Below, piece after piece: positions 43,437 to 51,804 of a stretch of DNA of 64,000 bases. The notes beneath the pieces are model-generated. The model saw only the letters and a list, made by a program, of their open reading frames with translations, did not search any database and was not told the origin of the DNA. Source of the DNA: Sinorhizobium numidicum (GTDB taxonomy: Bacteria; Pseudomonadota; Alphaproteobacteria; Rhizobiales; Rhizobiaceae); contig NZ_CP120367.1 of the NCBI RefSeq assembly GCF_029892045.1, positions 1,922,001-1,986,000 of the forward strand, read 5' to 3'. A program made the translations under genes and the position numbers. The number at the start of each line of letters is the position of its first letter. Position 1 is the first letter of the stretch.

Positions 43437-44297
43437 TTAGGCCGCTCTTGCCGAAGTCTTCACGGCATGCCTGGCGAAGTCTTCGGGCTTCGCATCGAGT
43501 ACGTTTTCCTTGATCCAGGCGATGAAAGAGTCCCGGTCGCGGGCGATCTCGTCCCAGGCGATGTAGAAGGCGTTCGAGCGCGGATAGTAGCCGTGTGCGT
43601 AGGAGGGAAAGGCGCCGCCCGGCACGTGGACGACTGCGGTTGCCGCCCAAGTCGGCAGCACGACGGAATTGGGGGAAGGCGGAGCGAGTTCGTCGACGAT
43701 TTCCTCGACCGTGACGATCGAGCGTTTGGCGGCAAGTACGGCTTCCTTCTGCACGCCGACAATCCCCTCGATCAGGACATTGCCCTTTCTGTCGGCGCGC
43801 TGCGCATGGATAATCGTCACGTCCGGGCGGATCGCCGGCACGGCGGCAAGAACTTCACCGGTGAAGGGGCAGGCAATGTGTCTGATCTTCGGATTCACCT
43901 TCGGCAGATCGGCGCCAATATAGCCGCGCAGCATGGCGAAGGGCAGGTTTGCGGCGCCTGCCTCGTATGCATTCGCCATGGCTGCATGCGAGTGTTCCTC
44001 TATTTCGAGCGGCCGCGGCCAATGGTTTTCGACCGCGTCGCGGAAGCGGTGCAGCGAGCCGACGCCGGGATTGCCGCCCCAGGAGAATTTCATGCCGCGC
44101 GCAGCCCCGACCCCGATCAGCTGATCGTAGAGAATGTCCGGCGTCATGCGGACAAGAAACAGATCCTTCCTGCCTTGACGGATCACCTCGTGGCCTGCGG
44201 CATAGGGGATCAGATGCGTGAACCCCTCCATCGCGACGGTGTCGCCGTCCCTGACGTTTTCCGCAACCGCCTCGGCGAGCGATAAGATGCGAGCCAT
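43437..44297 (-). CDS. pcaI: 3-oxoadipate CoA-transferase, subunit A
   Basis: Alpha subunit of the CoA-transferase, 286 aa, of the CatI/glutaconate-transferase type (GDTVAMEGFTHLIPYAAGHEVIRQ, FSWGGNPGVGSLHRFRDAVE). It activates 3-oxoadipate with succinyl-CoA. It is the first gene of pcaIJF, with a GGAGG ribosome site, divergent from pcaR by 168 nt. Confidence 0.93.
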   Translation of the reverse strand: MARILSLAEAVAENVRDGDTVAMEGFTHLIPYAAGHEVIRQGRKDLFLVRMTPDILYDQLIGVGAARGMKFSWGGNPGVGSLHRFRDAVENHWPRPLEIEEHSHAAMANAYEAGAANLPFAMLRGYIGADLPKVNPKIRHIACPFTGEVLAAVPAIRPDVTIIHAQRADRKGNVLIEGIVGVQKEAVLAAKRSIVTVEEIVDELAPPSPNSVVLPTWAATAVVHVPGGAFPSYAHGYYPRSNAFYIAWDEIARDRDSFIAWIKENVLDAKPEDFARHAVKTSARAA

Positions 44298-44398
44298 GCA
44301 GCTCCTCCCTCCATTGTTTCCCGGCCGACGTCTTGCTTACGGTTCGTCAGTGACCGTTTGCCGGAAATAAGCCTGTTTCGATCAGCGGTCAAATATTT

Positions 44399-44433
44399 TG
44401 TGCGTTATTTGACATTTGTTCATATATCGCACA
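44399..44433. promoter_or_regulatory. Candidate PcaR-binding region
   Basis: An inverted repeat TGTGCG (44399-44404) and CGCACA (44428-44433) with a 23-bp AT-rich spacer lies in the pcaI-pcaR gap, 33 nt before pcaR. IclR-type regulators bind such sites, but I cannot confirm the consensus. Confidence 0.45.
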
Positions 44434-44465
44434 CAATCGGTGGTGAAATCGATGCGAGGGAAATC

Positions 44466-45221
44466 ATGCGGGAAACGGACTTTGTCAGTGGCTTTGCGCG
44501 CGGGCTGAAAGTGATCGAAGCCTTCGGCGAGGCGCGGCCGCGCCTGTCGATCGCCGAGGCTGCGAAGATCACCGGCCTCGAACGGGCGACCGTGCGACGA
44601 TCGCTGCTTACTCTGTCCGAACTCGGTTACGCCGACTATGATGGCAAGTTCTTCGCGCTCACGCCGAAAATCCTGCGGCTCGGCCACGCCTATCTTTCGG
44701 CGACACCTTTGCCGACGATTGTCCAGCCCTATCTCGACCAGCTTTCGGAAAAGTCGGGCCAAAGCGCCTCGGCGTCGGTTCTCGACGGCACGGAGATCGT
44801 CTATGTGGCGCGCGCCTCGCAGCGCCGGGTGATGTCGATCAACCTGATGCCGGGCTCCCGCCTTCCGGCCTATTGCGCCTCCATGGGCCGCGTGCTGCTC
44901 GCGGCGCTTCCGGAAGCGGAGGCGCGAGACATCCTCAGCCGCTCGCAGCTAAAGGCGAATACACCACGCACGATAACCGACCCGGAGGAGCTGATGGAGG
45001 AGCTGCGCCGGATTCGAGACCAGGGTTATGCGATCATCGATCAGGAGCTCGAACTCGGTCTTTGTTCAATTGCCGTCCCATTGATGAATGCCCGTGGTCA
45101 TGTGGTCGCCGCGCTCAATATCGGCGCCCCCGCCGCCCATGTCGCCGCCTCGGAACTGGCGGAGCGTTATCTGCCGCTGCTCGAGGAGACGCAGGCGGCG
45201 TTGCGGCCGCTCGTCCACTGA
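44466..45221 (+). CDS. pcaR: IclR-family regulator PcaR
   Basis: Activator or repressor of pcaIJF responding to 3-oxoadipate in rhizobia and pseudomonads. From the ATG at 44466 it has 251 aa. Residues about 10-70 form a winged helix (LSIAEAAKITGLERATVRRSLLTLSELGY) and about 80-250 the IclR effector domain (CASMGRVLLAALP, DQELELGLCSIAVPL). The frame is open upstream but that part covers the promoter region. Its position divergent from pcaIJF supports the name. Confidence 0.92.
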   Translation: MRETDFVSGFARGLKVIEAFGEARPRLSIAEAAKITGLERATVRRSLLTLSELGYADYDGKFFALTPKILRLGHAYLSATPLPTIVQPYLDQLSEKSGQSASASVLDGTEIVYVARASQRRVMSINLMPGSRLPAYCASMGRVLLAALPEAEARDILSRSQLKANTPRTITDPEELMEELRRIRDQGYAIIDQELELGLCSIAVPLMNARGHVVAALNIGAPAAHVAASELAERYLPLLEETQAALRPLVH

Positions 45222-45380
45222 TGTTGTTGTAGCGGGCGCCTGCCGCGCAGGCTTCGGGATTACGGTTGCTGCAGCCATGAATTCAACAAAACTTCACGAC
45301 AGAAGACTATTGCGGGTTGTCGGACAGGCAAGGAAGATACCGGTGGCACGGCTCCCGAAACCGGAACTGATCGAGGGAAA

Positions 45381-45436
45381 GTGCGGCAGTTCAAGACGTT
45401 AGAGCGCGTGCGCCCGCGAGGCGGACGGTGCTGTAG
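45381..45436 (+). repeat. Possible diverged family-A repeat
   Basis: GTGCGGCAGTTCAAGACG and a terminal GGTGCTGTAG resemble the start and end of the family-A element, but the central GTGCGTCT hairpin is not preserved. It lies in the 282-nt gap before the pyruvyl transferase gene. Confidence 0.35.
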
Positions 45437-45503
45437 AGCACAGCGGCAAGTCGACCGACATACCTCCCATGTCTGCGAGACTTTCACACGGGGACGACGG
45501 AAC

Positions 45504-46847
45504 ATGAAAGTTGTAGTCGAAAATACCGTCTGCTTGAACACGGGCGATGCGGCAATTCTGCTCGCCATCAGGCATATATTGAAATCCATAGCGGACGAGA
45601 ACATAGAATTTCTGGTCTTCGACAGTCAGCCGGACGTCGCCGCGCGACTGTATCCGAAGGAGCAATATCCCGACATAGAGCTTCGGAAACTGCCTTCGGA
45701 ATCGATCTTCAAGTATAAATACGACGACAATACAGTGAAGAATGCGCTGAAGCAGGTCTACAATCAGGCCGCCTTCCAGGCGCTACGCCATCTCGGCAGC
45801 GGCAACTATCTCGACAGGCGCTTTTTCAGCGACGACGACCGGAAGAGCCTTGCGCTGTACAAGGACGCAGATCTCGTGATCACCACCGGCGGCACTTATC
45901 TCGTCGAAAACTATTCGCTTGAGCGGCGCATCAATCAGTTCAAGCTCGGCGAGATGCTCGGCAAGAAGACGATCTTCTTCACCCAGTCTCTTGGCCCGTT
46001 CGAGAAGCCCTACAACCGCAGGAAGCTGCCGCCTATTTTCGCGCGCAGTCCGCTGATCCTGCTGCGCGACGTTCGTTCGCGCGACCATATCCTCGATCTC
46101 GTCGACGACCCGTCGAAGTGCCATGTCGTCGCCGACGCCGTCTTTGCGCTTGCGGAGGTGGACCGGATCAAAGGCATTCTTGATGTCGGACGCCCGCAGC
46201 CGAGCGGCCGCGTTGGCATTTCCGTACGGCACTGGCACTACGTCAAGGGCGGCGACGGCGGCATGGGCCGGTATATCGATTCCGTCCGTGAGATGGCGAC
46301 GAAACTCGTGCGCGACCATGGCAAGAAGGTCACTTTCATTTCGACCTGCCAGGGCGTGCCGGAATACGCGCATGACGATTCGAAGACCGCGAATCTGATC
46401 GTGTCGGGGCTCGCGCCCGAGATCGCAAGCCATGTGACGGTCGACGCGTCGTTCCACACACCGGAGCAGTTGATGGCGGTCGCACGGGAGTTCGATTTCG
46501 TCGTGGCGACGCGGATGCACATGATGATCATGTCGCTTTGCGTCGGCACCCCGGTGCTGCCGATCGCCTACGAGTTCAAGACGAAGGAAGTCGCCAAGCG
46601 CGTCGGCGTCGCTGATGTGCTCCTCGACATCGATACGGTAACGGTGGAGGAGGCGCGCGGCAAACTCGACAGCTTCATCAGCAATCTCGATCGCTATCGC
46701 GAGGCGAGCCTCAAGGCAGTGCTCGAAGAGCATGCCTCGGCAATGTCGGCGGCTGATCTTCTCCGTCCGCTTCTTGAAAGCCTATCGGCGAATGGCGCTC
46801 GCGCCCTTCGACAGGATGTCGAACAGAACCTGGCGCGGCTGGCGTAG
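45504..46847 (+). CDS. Polysaccharide pyruvyl transferase family protein
   Basis: Predicted to add pyruvate ketals to sugars of a surface polysaccharide. From the ATG at 45504 it has 447 aa. It shows the family pattern: NTGDAAILLAIRHIL near the N-terminus, DLVITTGGTYLVENY, GKKTIFFTQSLGPF, GRVGISVRHWHYVKGG, and the C-terminal FVVATRMHMMIMSLCVGTPVLPIAYEFK. It is cytoplasmic, with no membrane helix. Its 3' end overlaps the convergent flippase gene by 66 nt. It is the only plus-strand gene of the polysaccharide cluster. Confidence 0.85.
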   Translation: MKVVVENTVCLNTGDAAILLAIRHILKSIADENIEFLVFDSQPDVAARLYPKEQYPDIELRKLPSESIFKYKYDDNTVKNALKQVYNQAAFQALRHLGSGNYLDRRFFSDDDRKSLALYKDADLVITTGGTYLVENYSLERRINQFKLGEMLGKKTIFFTQSLGPFEKPYNRRKLPPIFARSPLILLRDVRSRDHILDLVDDPSKCHVVADAVFALAEVDRIKGILDVGRPQPSGRVGISVRHWHYVKGGDGGMGRYIDSVREMATKLVRDHGKKVTFISTCQGVPEYAHDDSKTANLIVSGLAPEIASHVTVDASFHTPEQLMAVAREFDFVVATRMHMMIMSLCVGTPVLPIAYEFKTKEVAKRVGVADVLLDIDTVTVEEARGKLDSFISNLDRYREASLKAVLEEHASAMSAADLLRPLLESLSANGARALRQDVEQNLARLA

Positions 46848-48245
46848 GGCGAGGGCGAACACCAGGGCCAGCCCATAATTGAGGCAAACCGCTAGAGCGA
46901 GAGCGAGAAGGTCCGAGCTTCCGGTCAGGGCTGTCGAGAGCAAGCCATAGCAGATCCAGGCGACCAGGGCCGACACAAGAAAGAGGCCCTGGACGAGTAG
47001 GAAGTCGCCGGCGGAAACCGGCCCGACCCGTTGCAGGAGCCAGGCAAGCACCGGAAGCCGCAAGACGTAGCCGCTGATTGCATAGGCGGCTGCGACGCCG
47101 ATTGCGCCCCATTGGAGGCCGACGACGAAGGAGAGCACCGTCGTCAGCGACGAATAGATGCCCCAGCGGAACATCGTCTTCGTCTCGCCCTGGCAGATGA
47201 AAATCCAGCCGGTCGTGCTCGACACCGGCTGCATGAGGCTTGCAATCCCGAGCCAGGCGAAGATCGGCGCAACGGGTAGCCATTGCTGGCCGAACAGGAG
47301 GCTGACGGTCGGCTGAGCGGCGCAGGTCAAGGCCGCGATTCCGGGCATGGTGACGGCCGCGAGCAGCCAATTGGTCCGCATGTAGATATCGCGAAACCGG
47401 GTCTTGTCCTCCTGGATGCGGCTCATCAGCGGGATCATCACGCGCGAGAGCGGCTGCGTTATGTTCTGCAGCGGGAACAGCAGAAGCTTGTAGGCGCGAT
47501 CATAATAGCCGAGATCGACCGGGCCGGAGACCTTGCCGATCAGGACGTTGTCGAGATTGCGCGAGAAGAAATTGACGAGATTGAAACCGGTAAGATTGGC
47601 GCCGAAAGAAATGATCTCGCGGTCTATTCTGAACGCCGGCCGGTCGGGCATCCAGCGCGTCGCCCACCAGGCCGCCAACAGGGCGACGGCGGCGGATGCT
47701 GCAGGCCCGATGACCAGCGACCAATAGCCCATGCCGGAATAGGCGGCGCCGGCGGTAACGAGCAGTCCGATGACGGCCGCGTAGACGTCGTTCAGCGCCA
47801 ATTGGCCGAACTTGAGATGGCGGTTCATCAGAGCGAGCGGCAGGGCTGCGAGGCTGCCGAGCAACAGCGGCAGTGCCGCAGCAATCGTGATCGCGGTCAT
47901 GCGCTGATCGCCGTAGAAAGCGGCCACGGCGGGTGATAAGGCGACGACGACCAGCGTGCAGATGAGACCGACGAGAGTGCTGATCCAGAAGACTTGATTG
48001 AGCTCTTTCTGCTCGATCTCCTTGCGCTGGATGACCGCCTGTTGCAGCCCCAGATTCTGGAAGAGCCCGACAAATGCGACGATTGGGCTGACCGACGCGA
48101 CAAGACCAAAGTCCTCCGGCACCAGCAGCCGTGCGAGCACGACGACGGAGAGGAACTGAATGACCATCCGCACGGCCTGCGCACCGCCGGTCACCAGCCC
48201 GCCGCGAAGGGCGACACGACCGAGTTGAAGGTTTTGTGCGTTCAA
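46782..48245 (-). CDS. Polysaccharide flippase (Wzx/ExoT-like)
   Basis: Predicted inner-membrane flippase of the MOP superfamily, 487 aa, with 12-14 hydrophobic helices. The family start (GRVALRGGLVTGGAQAVRMVIQFLSVVVLARLLVPEDFGLVA) follows a TTG at 48245 that overlaps the stop of the upstream glycosyltransferase (TTGA); an in-frame ATG at 48362 would overlap that gene by 120 nt. The central NFFSRNLDNVLIGKVSGPVDLGYYDRAYKL is typical of the WzxC/ExoT branch. Its last 66 nt overlap the convergent pyruvyl transferase gene. Confidence 0.87.
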   Translation of the reverse strand: MNAQNLQLGRVALRGGLVTGGAQAVRMVIQFLSVVVLARLLVPEDFGLVASVSPIVAFVGLFQNLGLQQAVIQRKEIEQKELNQVFWISTLVGLICTLVVVALSPAVAAFYGDQRMTAITIAAALPLLLGSLAALPLALMNRHLKFGQLALNDVYAAVIGLLVTAGAAYSGMGYWSLVIGPAASAAVALLAAWWATRWMPDRPAFRIDREIISFGANLTGFNLVNFFSRNLDNVLIGKVSGPVDLGYYDRAYKLLLFPLQNITQPLSRVMIPLMSRIQEDKTRFRDIYMRTNWLLAAVTMPGIAALTCAAQPTVSLLFGQQWLPVAPIFAWLGIASLMQPVSSTTGWIFICQGETKTMFRWGIYSSLTTVLSFVVGLQWGAIGVAAAYAISGYVLRLPVLAWLLQRVGPVSAGDFLLVQGLFLVSALVAWICYGLLSTALTGSSDLLALALAVCLNYGLALVFALALRQPRQVLFDILSKGASAIRR

Positions 48246-49423
48246 GCGACTAGCCTCGATTTGGCGAAACGGCCGAGAATTTCGGCGAAATCGTTGTCGA
48301 GGCTCTCCATGTCGAATTCGGCCTCTACTTTCCTTCTTGCTTGCAACGCTATGCGTTCGCATTGCTCGGGATGCTCGGCGACGAAGTGCAGGCGGTTCGC
48401 GAGCGTGTCGACATCCCTTTCGGCCGCGAGGAAGCCCGTTTTCTGGTCCTCGATCAATTCGGGGATACCGGAATGATAGGAACTGACGACCGTCAGTCCG
48501 GCGGCCATGGCCTCCATCAGAGCTACCGGTATGCCTTCGACATCGCCGTTACTGGCGGTGACGCTCGGCAGGACGAAGACGTGCGATCGCCGCAGCCATT
48601 GCTTGACGTCCTCGTGGGCGAGGCTGCCAAGGAATGAAACCTGCTCGTTGATACCGAGCTCGGACGCCAGTACTTCGAGTTCCTGCCGCAAGGGGCCATC
48701 GCCGATGATCGTGTAGTGCCAGGCAAGCCCCGGTGCGCCGGCACGAAGTTTGGCGAGCGCGCGCAATGCGAATTCCACCCCCTTCTTTTCGGCCAGTCGG
48801 CACACCGAAATGAGTTGCAGCGGCGAGCCCTGCCACGATTTCCACTCATAGGGAATTTTTCGCAGATCTATCCCCATATGGTGGACGGCGACCTTTGCCT
48901 CCGGCGCTCCGGCCTCCACCAGGGCTTGGCGGAAAAAGTCGTTCACCGTCAGGTTGAGGGCGCCGTACTCGAAGAGATCATTGTATCGCCTGAGGTCTCG
49001 CTCACGCAGCGGCACACCGACGTCATAGCCGTGAAAGATCGTGACGATCGGCGGCCTGAGCCGTTTCCACTTCTTCAGCCGCGCCGCGCGGGCGCCGTTG
49101 TGCCCGAAATGGGCGACGATAACGTCGCATTCGTTCAGGCGCCCAACCGACGACATATCGAGAGCCGTAGAGGCCTTATCGCGAAACCTTGCCGGTAGCC
49201 GCCCTATTGCCGGACGAAGCTGCGCCGCTGCTCCCCACCAGTCGCGGGTCTCTTTCAACAGAGTCGCGAGCGGCTCCTGCTCCCGATCGGCGAAATTATA
49301 GTCAGAAATCCCATTGCAGACGACATTGACGTTAAAGCCGTGCCGCAAAAGGCCGGCCATCTGCCCAATGACGAACGTCTCCGAGAGCAGAGGAAACTGC
49401 CCGACTACGAAACCTATGCGCAT
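48242..49423 (-). CDS. Glycosyltransferase, GT4 family
   Basis: Predicted cytoplasmic glycosyltransferase with a GT-B fold, 393 aa. It has an N-terminal acceptor domain (FVVGQFPLLSETFVIGQMAGL, ending in FHGYDVG), then the nucleotide-sugar domain with LISVCRLAEKKGVEFALRAL, IGDGPLRQELE and EGIPVALMEAMAAGLTVVSS (EX7E). It overlaps the flippase gene by 4 nt and lies 12 nt after the next glycosyltransferase gene. Donor and acceptor are unknown. Confidence 0.9.
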   Translation of the reverse strand: MRIGFVVGQFPLLSETFVIGQMAGLLRHGFNVNVVCNGISDYNFADREQEPLATLLKETRDWWGAAAQLRPAIGRLPARFRDKASTALDMSSVGRLNECDVIVAHFGHNGARAARLKKWKRLRPPIVTIFHGYDVGVPLRERDLRRYNDLFEYGALNLTVNDFFRQALVEAGAPEAKVAVHHMGIDLRKIPYEWKSWQGSPLQLISVCRLAEKKGVEFALRALAKLRAGAPGLAWHYTIIGDGPLRQELEVLASELGINEQVSFLGSLAHEDVKQWLRRSHVFVLPSVTASNGDVEGIPVALMEAMAAGLTVVSSYHSGIPELIEDQKTGFLAAERDVDTLANRLHFVAEHPEQCERIALQARRKVEAEFDMESLDNDFAEILGRFAKSRLVA

Positions 49424-49435
49424 GCCCGGTCTCTC

Positions 49436-50521
49436 TCAGGAGGCCTTGAGGGCAGAGGGACGGTCGGCGGCGGCACGCTCCAGAACCTCGAGGAAGGCCG
49501 CAAATTGTCGCGTTGGCTGCATCAGCGGACGCTCGGCGAAGTTCGATGCGGCTGCCGATAACCGCTCATATTCGGCGTCGTCGCTCCAAAGGCGTCGGAT
49601 CGCTCCGGTCCATTCTTCGAGCGGCGCGTCGTAGTCGAGAACGATGCCGCCTTCGCCGATCGCCTCCGGCAATCCTCCGCGCCTTGAGCCTACGACCGGA
49701 ATGCCGCTGCAATGAGCCTCGGAGGCTACCCGTCCCCAGGCCTCTTCCCATTTGCTGGGGGCCAGCAGGATCTTGGTCCGCCCGTAAACGGTCTTCATAT
49801 CGCTGGTCCGGCTCTCCAGCCGCACGTTCTTCAAGGGCGCGATGATCTTCTCGATTTCTGCCCGGTGGTCGTCCGAGAGCTTCCAGCTTTCGACGAACAG
49901 GAATGGAATGTCCGGGCACTGCTCGGCGATGCGAACCGCCAATTCGAATCCCTTCTCCTTGTAGGGATTGATGAAAGTTACATATTGGCGCGCCGTCGGG
50001 GTCTTGTAGGTTTCGGGATTGATCGTCGGCGGGATGATCACCGAGTCGATGCCGTACTTCTGCTTATAGCTCCGGGCGGTGAATTCCGAATTCGCGATAT
50101 AGTAGGCGGACGTCAATTCCCGTAGATCGCCGGCGAGTTCGTGAAACTCGACATTTCTGAGATAGATGACCAGCGGCACATTGTGTACCTGCAGCGCCTT
50201 TCCGATCGGCACGGATTTGTGGCACTGCACAACCGCCACATCGGGCTGGAGCTTCTTGACGGCGAAGGCCGCCGCTTCCCAGGGAAACCAGGCGCGAACG
50301 ACGGGATATCCGGGAAAGTTGTCCATGACGCCGCGCTGACCGGACAACTTTAACTTGAGGCGCGTTTTGAACCCAAAGGCGCCGTCGCCGAACAAGGCGG
50401 CAAGGACACCTGCCTCGTGACCGCGGTCACGCAATTGCTGGACGAGGTGGTGCGTGCTTGACTGAACGCCGCCGCTGAATTCAGGATAATATCCGTTTCC
50501 GCCGGCAAACAGGACTTTCAT
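49436..50521 (-). CDS. Glycosyltransferase, GT4 family
   Basis: GT-B glycosyltransferase, 361 aa, with an N-terminal glycine-rich loop (GYYPEFSGGVQSSTHHLVQQL) and a C-terminal donor domain (ILLAPSKWEEAWGRVASEAHCSGIPVVGS). It is first in the minus-strand operon of two glycosyltransferases and a flippase. Together with the pyruvyl transferase they probably build a pyruvylated exopolysaccharide or capsule unit, though no polymerase is seen. Confidence 0.9.
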   Translation of the reverse strand: MKVLFAGGNGYYPEFSGGVQSSTHHLVQQLRDRGHEAGVLAALFGDGAFGFKTRLKLKLSGQRGVMDNFPGYPVVRAWFPWEAAAFAVKKLQPDVAVVQCHKSVPIGKALQVHNVPLVIYLRNVEFHELAGDLRELTSAYYIANSEFTARSYKQKYGIDSVIIPPTINPETYKTPTARQYVTFINPYKEKGFELAVRIAEQCPDIPFLFVESWKLSDDHRAEIEKIIAPLKNVRLESRTSDMKTVYGRTKILLAPSKWEEAWGRVASEAHCSGIPVVGSRRGGLPEAIGEGGIVLDYDAPLEEWTGAIRRLWSDDAEYERLSAAASNFAERPLMQPTRQFAAFLEVLERAAADRPSALKAS

Positions 50522-50951
50522 ACCGCTGTTCCTTCTTCAGAGAGACGTTCCATCGAATTCCGCGCCTTCACCCAAAGGGGGCGACGCGGAAAGCACCAAC
50601 TCCAGAATGACGGCATTTGTTGGGTAGGTCGGTGCAACCTTTAAAATCGAGCCGAGGGTGAGCCGCGACGGACATGCTTTCAACAAAAGCGCGAGAGCAT
50701 TCGGACACGTGTACATCCAGCCGCAAGAGACGAATACCTTCACTAAGCAGGGTGGCCGTCGAAGACAGACGCGCAAACATTGCTGCACTGCAGCAGAGTG
50801 TCATGGCAGGTACGGATAGTCAATCGAACTCGCCCGAATGAGCTAGCACGAATGGCGTATAGCGGAACGCGCACGAAGCGTTCGCTTGACGCGGCGCTCT
50901 TGCGAGCTTCAAATCAGGATCTAAATAAAAGCGAACGACGGCGGGTGCCCC
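50522..50951. other. Intergenic region between polysaccharide genes and the molybdoprotein gene
   Basis: 430 nt with no convincing gene, repeat or terminator. Short frames on both strands lack ribosome sites and recognisable motifs. It must hold promoters for both divergent neighbours. Confidence 0.6.
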
Positions 50952-51614
50952 ATGGTCGATGACGAACCGGTATCGGAGACGAAACTGACGACCACCAAGC
51001 GGCGATGGGCGGCCGACGGCAAATTCCTGACCGGCCGCATCGCTCGGCCCGAAACCGAGCGCCTGCCGCCTGGTCAGCATCTCGTCAAAGACTGGCCCGT
51101 CCTGGACCTCGGGCAGCAGCCGCATATTACGCTGGAAAACTGGCGGCTCGACGTGACCGGTTTGGTCGAAGACCCGCTATCGCTTGATTGGACGGCGTTC
51201 CAGTCGCTGCCGCAGAGCGACAATCTTTCCGACATTCATTGTGTGACGACCTGGTCGCGTTACGACAACCGCTGGGAAGGTGTGCTGACACGCGATCTCA
51301 TCGACCGGGTCATGCCCAGGCCGGAAGCGGAATACGTCATGCTGACGAGCTATGACGGCTATAGCACCAACCTTCCGCTTGCCGACTTCGCCGGTGAAGA
51401 TGCAATTCTCGCAACCGCTTGGGAAGGCGCGCCGATCACGCGCTCGCATGGTGGGCCGATGCGCCTCGTGGTGCCGCATCTCTATTTCTGGAAGAGCGCG
51501 AAATGGCTGACCCGCATCGATTTTCGCGGCCGCGACGTGGCCGGCTTCTGGGAGCGAAACGGTTACCACATGCGCGGCGACCCCTGGCGCGAGGAACGCT
51601 ATTCCGGCGATTGA
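50952..51614 (+). CDS. Sulfite-oxidase-like molybdopterin-dependent oxidoreductase
   Basis: Soluble protein of 220 aa with the molybdopterin-binding fold of the sulfite oxidase/MsrP family. Visible signature: WRLDVTGLVEDPLSLDW, DIHCVTTWSRYDNRWEGV with the Mo-ligand Cys, LTSYDGYSTNLPLADF, HGGPMRLVVPHLYFWKSAKW and GFWERNGYH. There is no Tat signal peptide and no haem domain, so this is the short cytoplasmic subgroup of unknown substrate. The ribosome site is weak. It is followed by a repeat and then ggt. Confidence 0.88.
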   Translation: MVDDEPVSETKLTTTKRRWAADGKFLTGRIARPETERLPPGQHLVKDWPVLDLGQQPHITLENWRLDVTGLVEDPLSLDWTAFQSLPQSDNLSDIHCVTTWSRYDNRWEGVLTRDLIDRVMPRPEAEYVMLTSYDGYSTNLPLADFAGEDAILATAWEGAPITRSHGGPMRLVVPHLYFWKSAKWLTRIDFRGRDVAGFWERNGYHMRGDPWREERYSGD

Positions 51615-51678
51615 ACGCGCGCTTCGTCTTTGACTGCAACTCTTGATCTTCAATGCTACAGTCCACGGTTGAGAACTC

Positions 51679-51790
51679 GGATCACGATGATATGGGTCGA
51701 ATCAACCGAAAATGATCGTGATCGATTCTATCTATTGAAGCGCGGAATGCCGGCGGAAAACCGCTCACACTTTTGCTCGTTCCGCGCAAG
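51679..51790 (+). repeat. Palindromic intergenic repeat, family B
   Basis: Two palindromic parts: a degenerate one at about 51679-51725 (GATCACGATGAT...GATCGTGATC) and GCGCGGAA (51740-51747) with TTCCGCGC (51780-51787) around GGCGGAAAACCGC. It matches the inverted copy at 59764-59870. It ends 15 nt before the ggt start, so it forms most of the ggt leader. Confidence 0.75.
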
Positions 51791-51804
51791 CCCGGGAGAA
51801 AAGC

